Of a stretch of DNA of 64,000 bases, positions 56,829-64,000 are shown piece by piece (within the stretch, counting starts at the first letter, position 1; every line of letters starts with the position of its first letter). The position numbers and the translations under genes are program-made. Under the pieces are notes generated by a model. That model had not been told where the DNA came from. It searched no databases and saw only the letters and a program-made list of their open reading frames with translations. This DNA is from Theocolax elegans. Its lineage: Eukaryota > Arthropoda > Insecta > Hymenoptera > Cerocephalidae. Location: the NCBI GenBank assembly GCA_026168455.1, contig CM047426.1:53675085-53739084 (forward strand), in the 5' to 3' direction.

Positions 56829-57257
56829 TTGAAGGACAGACAAGATTTGAATGAAGAAACCCAATATGCCAACGAGCCAATGCCTTACACAACACCAGCA
56901 GTTAAAAGAGGAACACTACAACCAGCAAATCTACAGTTGGAAGATATAGAAGAAGAGAAAACGAGGAAAACCAATAAGAAAAAGAAGACAAATACAAAAG
57001 AAAAAAGAAATACAAAAGAGAAAAGAAATAAAAAGACAAAAAAAAAAAAGGAAAATAAGAAGAAAAGCTCAAAGAAGAACAAAAAGAAATACCGTAGCAA
57101 TGATGACGATTCCAGCTCAAACGAAAGTAGTGATGATGATAATGATGAAACTGATGACACTAATGATAATAGTGAAGATAGTAGTGATGATAATAGTGAA
57201 GACAGTTCAAGTAGTGAAGAAGAAGATACAAGTAGTGATGATGACACGTATTCCTGA
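56829..57257 (+). CDS. 142-aa charged low-complexity protein, possible Gag remnant
   Basis: It starts MKDRQDLNEETQYANEP. A short ordered part (MPYTTPAVKRGTLQPANLQL) is followed by a run of K, N, T, E and R (residues about 45-95) and then an acidic S/D/E tail (SSDDDNDETDD type) to TGA. Such basic-then-acidic tails are common in disordered nuclear proteins and in some retroelement Gags. Its place after a primer-site-like motif suggests a Gag start, with no pol following. The purine-biased composition (AAG/GAT runs) keeps the frame open, so translation is unproven. No homology is claimed. Confidence 0.35.
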   Translation: MKDRQDLNEETQYANEPMPYTTPAVKRGTLQPANLQLEDIEEEKTRKTNKKKKTNTKEKRNTKEKRNKKTKKKKENKKKSSKKNKKKYRSNDDDSSSNESSDDDNDETDDTNDNSEDSSDDNSEDSSSSEEEDTSSDDDTYS

Positions 57258-57721
57258 TGTACTTTTGACTAGTTCGAAGAGTGAAATATCACCCGATTAA
57301 AGTGAAATTTCACTCTTCAGAATTTAGAGAGTATATCAACGCAAACAATGTTACTTATATTATATATTATTTACGTTTTTTAAGATCTTGTAGCTGACTG
57401 GGTTACTTGCAGTAGTCATTAATGAAAAAAGGCAGTGATCCAGTTTTATCAATTTTGTGTTCGCGAAAATGGATCCGTCATATGAATTTTGATATTACAA
57501 TAGCATTTTTACTGTTTTTATAAGTATTTAGAATTAGAAAATAAATGTTATTCCTACAAAATATCATTAATTTACCATAAAACTTTATTTATTATCAATT
57601 TATAATAAAATTTGTTCTGTTTTAATCATAAATTGAAAGGTAACAATTAAATTGTATTATAGTTCATTGTACTTTACAAGAACGAAAAAAAATAATATTG
57701 TCAAAGTGTATTCGTGGCGTA

Positions 57722-57786
57722 GCGGTGAGGTGATCGGCTTTGGTATAAAATACCGTGATTTCGAATGTTAGTCTAGAATTTAAACA
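57722..57786 (+). other. tRNA-like, SINE-head-like sequence
   Basis: GTGGCGTAGCGGTGAGG resembles a pol III A box (TGGCNNAGTGG type), and GTGATTTCGAATGTTAG, about 30 bases later, resembles a B box (GGTTCGAATCC type) with mismatches. No clear acceptor stem is visible, so it is more likely a tRNA-derived SINE head or tRNA pseudogene than a working tRNA. Confidence 0.4.
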
Positions 57787-57904
57787 TTTTTTTATTTCTA
57801 TATCTGCATACAAATGGATGCACATTTTTGTGCACACATTTTGCATACTTTTTTCCGCAAGGGATTCTAGTTATGTAGTTATATAATTATTAAGTTATAA
57901 GGAT

Positions 57905-58740
57905 AATAAATGTTTCTGTCCGAAATTATTTTTTTGTGAAAATTATTTATGGAAAAATAGTAAAACTTCATTGAAAAATAATGAAAAAAATTTTCCAAAA
58001 CATTTTTAGGAAGATCAAACATATATTATAGCCAATGTTTATAGGATGTTTTGCAAACATTTTATCTGGAGATATTTTACTTAGAGATATTTTTCTCAAT
58101 TTTTAAGTCCTACCTAAACATATTAAAAACGCCTCATTTTAAATAATTTATTCCAAAGGGTAAGGAAAAATTTACGCAAGTGTTTTTGTCAATGTTTTTA
58201 AAAGGTTAGATAAATGTTTCTGTGAGGGATTATTTATTTCGAAAAAACATTTATGGGAAAGAAATTAAAACTTCATTGAAACATTACGAAAAATATTTAC
58301 CTATATACATTATTAGAAGAATCAAAAAACTATTCTAGCCAATGTTTATAGGGTTTTTGGAAAATATTTTACCTACAGATATCCTACATAAACCTTAAAT
58401 CCTACATACATGTTAAAAACTTCTCATTAACGTTGTATATATAATTATTTGGAACGTTCATGAAACATTTACACAAATGTTACTGCAAATATCTTTAAAA
58501 GGTTGAAAGGTTCCTGTACGAGATTATATCAGTGAAATAAACTTTTATGGGAAAGATATTAAAACTTCTTTAAAACATTACGAAAAATATTTACCAAAAC
58601 ATTATTAGGAGAGCCAAAAAAATTACAAGCCAATGTTTATAGTATGCAAAAATGTTTAGGAAAATGCCTGAAATTTTACCAATACAGAAACACATTCATT
58701 TAATTACTAGTAGTATGGTACATTTAGTAGACAATAGTTA
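57905..58740 (+). repeat. Three diverged copies of a 300-bp tandem repeat
   Basis: AATGTTTCTGTCCGAAATTA near 57909 recurs as AATGTTTCTGTGAGGGATTA near 58213 and GGTTCCTGTACGAGATTA near 58507. Each is followed by TTTATGGGAAAGA, AAAACTTC.TTGAAACATTAC and GCCAATGTTTATAG. No gene is seen here or in 58740-59670. Confidence 0.75.
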
Positions 58741-59113
58741 GATTTAAGATGACCTAGTGTCGAAGAAACAGAAACATTTTTACCTACCAAAAAAATCAGG
58801 AGAAAAAGAATGATTTTTTGCTGTGTTGTAAAATGTAACACCTTAAATAATTGTTTATTTATACATAAAAACATTTTTCGTCCAGAAAATAAGTCATTTT
58901 AAACGTTTTTGAAAAAGTATGAATGTGTGTATGAATGTATGTAGTCAAGTTAATAGAATGACTTAGCCAATTTTGAACCAATTTGGCTCAAATTTTTATG
59001 ATATCTTCTACATAAATAGAGAAGTAAATGTTGCTATTTTGGACCAAATTGGTCGAATAGATATTAAACGGTAGCACTTTTTAACATGACGCTAAAACGT
59101 TTTTCTACGACAT

Positions 59114-59154
<41 letters not shown>

Positions 59155-59671
59155 ATAATCTAAAATATAGATATAGAAAATGTTTAAAAATAAATTTTTA
59201 TGTACAATTAAATACTGGCAAGTTAAACGCATTAAAGTGTCAAAATAGTGCAAAAAAAACGTTTTTTCTACTTTATAAAGACAAATATTCATTGCACTGT
59301 AAAAGTTTAAATGTAAAAAATCTTTATCTTAATAAGATGAAATTTTTTTGTATACAACCCTTTATGCTTAAAATAATAATTTTAAAGTTTAGTACAAAAA
59401 AACAGTTGGAGAAGCCTAAAATGTACAGTAAAAGAAGCTTTTCAGACGTTAACTAACTAAATATTGATTTCATGTAGAAATTTGAAATGTAAGACATGTT
59501 CGTCACATTACATGAAAACTTTTTTCTATTAAACATTTCTTTCTCACATTGATATTTTTCCTGCTAAATGAATAAAAATGATTAAAAAAGCGTAAAATGT
59601 ACAAAAAAAGACGGTTTTAGACCTTATCTAAATAAATATCGATTATACGTACAAATCTTAAAGGTAAGAAA

Positions 59672-60731
59672 TGTTTATCACAAAAAAAACTTTTGTTTAC
59701 CTTCTAAATGTTTTTGAAAATGCATATATGCTTGTACGTACTATGTATGTAAACAAGTCAATCGAAAAATTCAGTCAATTTTTTACCCATTTGGCTAAAT
59801 TTATTTTTATAGTAACTATTAAATAGTACAGTCGTTTATTTTTTAAAACACTTAACGATTGTGCCTGGAATGTAAAAGCGTATAGGTTTTACATATTTTG
59901 GGTCCTATAGTTAATTTTTTTACTTTCTACTTGTTAATGGATTGGATTGAAAGACAGAAATAATTCTGTCCGTTACCCTGATCATCTAAAAATTCTACTT
60001 CATTAACCTCTACGAATGGAGTAAAATTATTGCACTTTATGCCTTCGATCACTTTATTTCTCGCAGACATACTTTTTTGTTTTGAAATTATTTTAACCTT
60101 TTTCGACTAATAATAAAAATGCTCTTATCAAATAAATTTCTCACAACTCGGTAATTGTTGTAACTAAATTGTAAAATTCAAATGAATTACAAAATTAAGA
60201 AATAGTGCCTGAAAACACTTAGCAGACGGGTGGCGCAAATATTATCCTAGTTTATAAGAATAAATAAAAGACATTTCCTTGATGGAAGTTTGAAATGTAG
60301 AAATAATTTTTTATTTTAGACAATAGATACGATTTCTCTTTTTTTGAATACCCAATATCTTATTAAGATATTTACTTTATAGAAAATAATGTAATTTCTA
60401 TCGAATCAATTCTATAATAAAATTTAAATATAAGTATTTATTTTTATTTAATTTATTTACTATTCAAAAAACTAATCTCACGTCTTTTATTAGACAACAT
60501 TTAATCACTTAGAAATGTTTACGAAATAAGTTTTAGTTGCAAATAAGTTATATTATGAATTTTTAACTCTTCAAAAACCGTTAGCACACATAATTAAATA
60601 GATTACAAATAAATACTACACACTTATCATATAACTTTTACTAAAATTTTACATATGAAGTTATATTATTTTATTTATTTTAATTACATACATTGTAACG
60701 GTGTGCTTGCCCGGGGAAAACTTATTGAGTC
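59672..60731. repeat. Left arm of a 1.06-kb inverted duplication
   Basis: Almost the exact reverse complement of 62944-64000 (1,060 against 1,057 bp to the window end). It includes CACCCTAA-MITE-like sequence around 59987-60090 and the first 38 bases of the LTR at 60694. The duplication may extend beyond the window. Confidence 0.9.
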
Positions 60732-61777
60732 GCCCGTCTTACGTACCTGTAGTTCGTGGCGGACGAACTTGTATAATTTCGCCGACTTGATATCAAGTAC
60801 TCGATGACTCAATATAATTCGTAACTATACATATGTTGTTTACAAAATCTTTCCCGCGCAGCGGTTGCGGTTACCTGTCCGCACACTTGCCGTTAAAGTT
60901 GTATGGAAATCGAATTCCGATTTCCAACAACAACAAGGTAAAACAATGCTAATCTTTCCTAAAATGGACCGCGGAAAGAAAATCGAATGTGAGTCCGCGA
61001 GAATTCGTATATTAAAATACGACTCGAAGGAAAACGGAGGAATAAATATATACGCCGATTCGAAAACTACAAATCAACACGATTTGAAATAGATTATTTA
61101 TGGAAAGATTTATTGAGATAAAAAGAAATAAATAATTAGATTTGATAACATTTATTATTATGGTCGAGGCCTTTATACGCACGAAGGTTGAGTCGTAAAC
61201 GTCGACTCAACACGAGAGGGGAAAGGGGTACGCGAACTATCTATCTTAATAGTAATCGCGCGACCGCGTTAAATAAATTACCTAACATACGATAATAATT
61301 ATCCGCGCGAAAAGTGGTACCACTTACTTTTATTTCTTTCTTCGGTTCACGAGTACAAAATAACGAAGTGCTTCCTCTCTCTCGCTATCCTTTTTCTGTT
61401 GGATTGGAAATGTCGGTGGGAGAATCCCTCGACCACCGATCAATCCGTCTCGTGCGTATGTATCAAATAACAGCACAAAAATACCGGAAGAATAACTCGC
61501 GGTATCGCGATCAAAAGAACACCCGGTAAGACTCCACGGAAATACTTGTAGAGAGAAAAAAAAAAATATAACTTCGCCGGGGTATCTCGTCACACGTGTC
61601 GTCGTGATCTTTTTTTTTAACTCGGTAGTCCTGCGCGCACGACTCTCTCCCGAATGCTAATTATCATTGCGCGGGTATCAGCCGTTCGAGTCGTTGGCTA
61701 TCCCTATATCTATATATAGCGCTCGTGTTTACCTACCTAATTCGTATAATGGTGAGTGAATATCACTTACCATTACA
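60694..61777 (-). mobile_element. Solo LTR, same family as 3130-4125, with 4-bp target duplication
   Basis: 1,084 bp. On the minus strand it starts TGTAATGGTAAGTGATATTC, as does the copy at 3130, and ends ACCGTTACA. ACAT lies on both sides (60690-60693 and 61778-61781). It has no internal genes. The ORFs 60865-61092 and 61314-61593 inside it are not recognised and probably accidental. Confidence 0.9.
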
Positions 61778-62943
61778 ACATTGAAATTTATTTGATTATA
61801 TAACTTTAAGACTGCTATGTCACAAAAAATAGATTAGTAAATAAAATTACGACATTTATTTATTATTATGGAGCGCATAATACTTGACGATTTTATTTTG
61901 ATTTTAGTACTTTCAATTGCAGTAACCTTTTGCGAATACTGTGATTATGGTTTGATCTTATTCTTAATAATTAAGGTTAAATATTAGATTTACAATGTGG
62001 TACAAAATACTTGTCGGTTATTCTGCTTCATTTCAGTGCTTTCTATTCAAACAACTTCTTAATAACAATTTATCTACTTTTTAATACCAAATTTTAAGTT
62101 GTTGAAAATTTGATGTTTTTCTAAGAAAAAAAATAGAAGCAAGAAATTAAAATATTTATTTTATCAGTTAACAACTATCATTATACTTGCGTATTCTCAT
62201 ACCTTCGTGGAAGGTGTTATCTCAAAATACTTTCTATTCATAAAACTTGATGTTAGAAATTCAATATAATAAATGATAATTTTTTTAAATACTTAGGATG
62301 AAAATGTAATTTCTGTAAGAGAATAAATTATATTAAACAGTTTCTAAAAATATATATAAAAGTTTTCACTTAATACATCGTGAACAAATTGTTAGATCGA
62401 GTTACGTTAATAAAAACTTGTAATGTAGTAACTAAATAATCACAGCTTGGGATTTCCTATATGGCAAGGCAGAAAGCTTTTCATTAAGATTATTAACCAA
62501 CACATAAAAAAATCATTCTTTTTCTCCTGATTTTTTTGGTAGGTAAAAATTATTCTGTAAAGTGTACTACAGAAAATATGAATTAATTCATACTAAATAG
62601 TGTGTAAATACTATTATATTATAATAGGTAAAACTAGTAATACCTCGACACAATTAGAATATATGATGTAATATATGAAAATGCGTTAAAATGTAAAACA
62701 AAGTATAAAATACTAAAACTATGCCGATCTTTTCTTTCATTTAAAAGGTCACTTATTTAAACAACAATGTAATTTTAAATTTCTAAATTTTGTTCAATAT
62801 CGTAAGGTAATTTGGAGCATTTAATTTAACATAATAAATTTAATTTTGTATTAGGCGAAAAAGGTTAAAATAATTTCAAAACAAAAAAGTATGTCTACGA
62901 GAATTATTTCTGTCTTTCAATCCAATCCATTAACAAGTAGAAA
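61778..62943. other. Spacer of the inverted duplication
   Basis: AT-rich, no genes. 62509-62553 is the inverse of 58772-58818 (CCTACCAAAAAAATCAGGAG). 62851-62940 is a direct repeat of 63570-63750 with an internal deletion (junction TACGAGAA-TTATTTC). Confidence 0.6.
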
Positions 62944-64000
62944 GACTCAATAAGTTTTCCCCGGGCAAGCACACCGTTACAATGTATGTAATTAAAATAA
63001 ATAAAATAATATAAATTCATATGTAAAATTTTAGTAAAATTTATATGATAAGTGTGTAGTATTTATTTGCAATCTATTTAATTATGTGTGCTAACGGTTT
63101 TTGAAGAGTTAAAAATTCATAATATAACTTATTTGCAACTAAAACTTATTTCGTAAACATTTCTAAGTGATTAAATGTTGTCTAATAAAAGACGTAAGAT
63201 TAGTTTTTTGAATAGTAAATAAATTAAATAAAAATAAATACTTATATTTAAATTTTATTATAGAATTGATTCGATAGAAATTACATTATTTTCTATAAAG
63301 TAAATATCTTAATAAGATATTGGGTATTCAAAAAAAGAGAAATCGTATCTATTGTCTAAAATAAAAAATTATTTCTACATTTCAAACTTCCATCAAGGAA
63401 ATGTCTTTCATTTATTCTTATAAACTAGGATAATATTTGCGCCACCCGTCTGCTAAGTGTTTTCAGGCACTATTTCTTAATTTTGTAATTCATTTGAATT
63501 TTACAATTTAGTTACAACAATTACCGAGTTGTGAGAAATTTATTTGATAAGAGCATTTTTATTATTAGTCGAAAAAGGTTAAAATAATTTCAAAACAAAA
63601 AAGTATGTCTACGAGAAATAAAGTGATCGAAGGCATAAAGTGCAATTTTACTCCATTCGTAGAGGTTAATGAAGTAAAATTTTTAGATGATCAGGGTAAC
63701 GAACAGAATTATTTCTGTCTTTCAATCCAATCCATTAACAAGTAAAAAGTAAAAAAATTAACTATAGGACCCAAAATATGTAAAACCTATACGCTTTTAC
63801 ATTCCAGGCACAATCGTTAAGTGTTTTAAAAAATAAACGACTGTACTATTTAATAGTTACTATAAAAATAAATTTAGCCAAATGGGTAAAAAATTGACTG
63901 AATTTTTCGATTGACTTGTTTACATACATAGTACGTACAAGCATATATGCATTTTCAAAAACATTTAGAAGGTAAACAAAAGTTTTTTTTGTGATAAACA
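62944..64000. repeat. Right arm of the 1.06-kb inverted duplication (runs off the window)
   Basis: It begins GACTCAATAAGTTTTCCCC, which is the reverse of LTR bases 60694-60731, then TAACG/ATGTATGTAATT and the mirrored flank. It includes the LTR end and target site, so the duplication happened after the LTR inserted. Confidence 0.9.

Noticed and set aside
57100..57300. 66-aa methionine-rich ORF
   Set aside because: A shifted-frame shadow of the acidic low-complexity repeat.
60865..61593. ORFs of 71-87 aa inside the solo LTR
   Set aside because: They lie on both strands of a non-coding LTR and resemble no known protein.

Overview
The window is about 64 kb of AT-rich, intron-bearing eukaryotic DNA that is almost wholly mobile elements and their debris. 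BEL/Pao and Gypsy LTR elements, an R1-clade-like LINE, a Tc1/mariner-type transposase, a Helitron, Polinton DNA polymerase fragments, many foldback elements and introns of about 60-85 bp all suggest an arthropod, most likely an insect. A hymenopteran is my guess, not something the sequence proves. I recognise no conserved cellular gene with confidence. There are no bacterial operons and no CRISPR array.

Layout. 1-2733: 5' end of a BEL/Pao retrotransposon on the minus strand (gag start, primer binding site, LTR). 2735-13745: an 11-kb inverted-repeat structure. Its two arms of about 3.7 kb face each other around a 2.6-kb loop that holds a three-exon Tc1/mariner-type transposase (minus, one nonsense codon) and a divergent two-exon gene for a 125-residue MADF/Myb-SANT-like protein (plus). 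The arms carry a solo LTR, TTAA MITEs, other MITEs and GC-rich hairpins ending in CTAG. 13746-18820: nested foldback elements flanked by TA-rich DNA, a third copy of the outer arm, and microsatellites. 18943-19099: a TTAA MITE. 20140-22790: a Polinton/Maverick PolB relic split by an LTR-like insertion. 23011-25899: a LINE, deleted internally, lying between two (AC)n/(GT)n arrays. 25900-28139: unassigned GC-rich DNA. 28140-28845: a candidate small four-exon gene that single-ORF scanning misses. 28880-30430: microsatellites, a LINE tail and about 100-bp tandem repeats. 30516-34622: a Helitron RepHel pseudogene. 36640-37140: a minisatellite. 38535-42145: an internally deleted Gypsy element with two 277-bp LTRs. 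42157-45177: candidate exons, a 522-bp TTAA hairpin and a 1.65-kb foldback. 45190-46567: Gypsy LTR plus integrase end. 46860-55471: a large complex with inverted arms encoding an unrecognised protein (intact on the right, truncated on the left) around a tandemly duplicated 2.02-kb unit with a roughly 95-bp minisatellite. 56675-57257: a tRNA-Arg-type primer binding site and a charged low-complexity ORF. 57905-58740: three roughly 300-bp repeats. 59672-64000: an inverted duplication with 1.06-kb arms that captured the end of a solo LTR and runs off the window.

How it fits together. The dominant theme is inverted duplication at every scale, from 120-bp MITEs to 11 kb. Insertions shared by both arms (the TTAA MITE, the CTAG hairpins) predate the duplications, and insertions in one arm only (the solo LTR at 3130, the MITEs at 10210 and 10557) postdate them. 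The most interesting candidate for an undescribed system is the transposase plus MADF-like gene pair inside the 11-kb inverted repeat. A two-gene layout with a MADF/Myb-like partner is known for PIF/Harbinger elements, but I know of no such layout for IS630-Tc1-mariner transposases.
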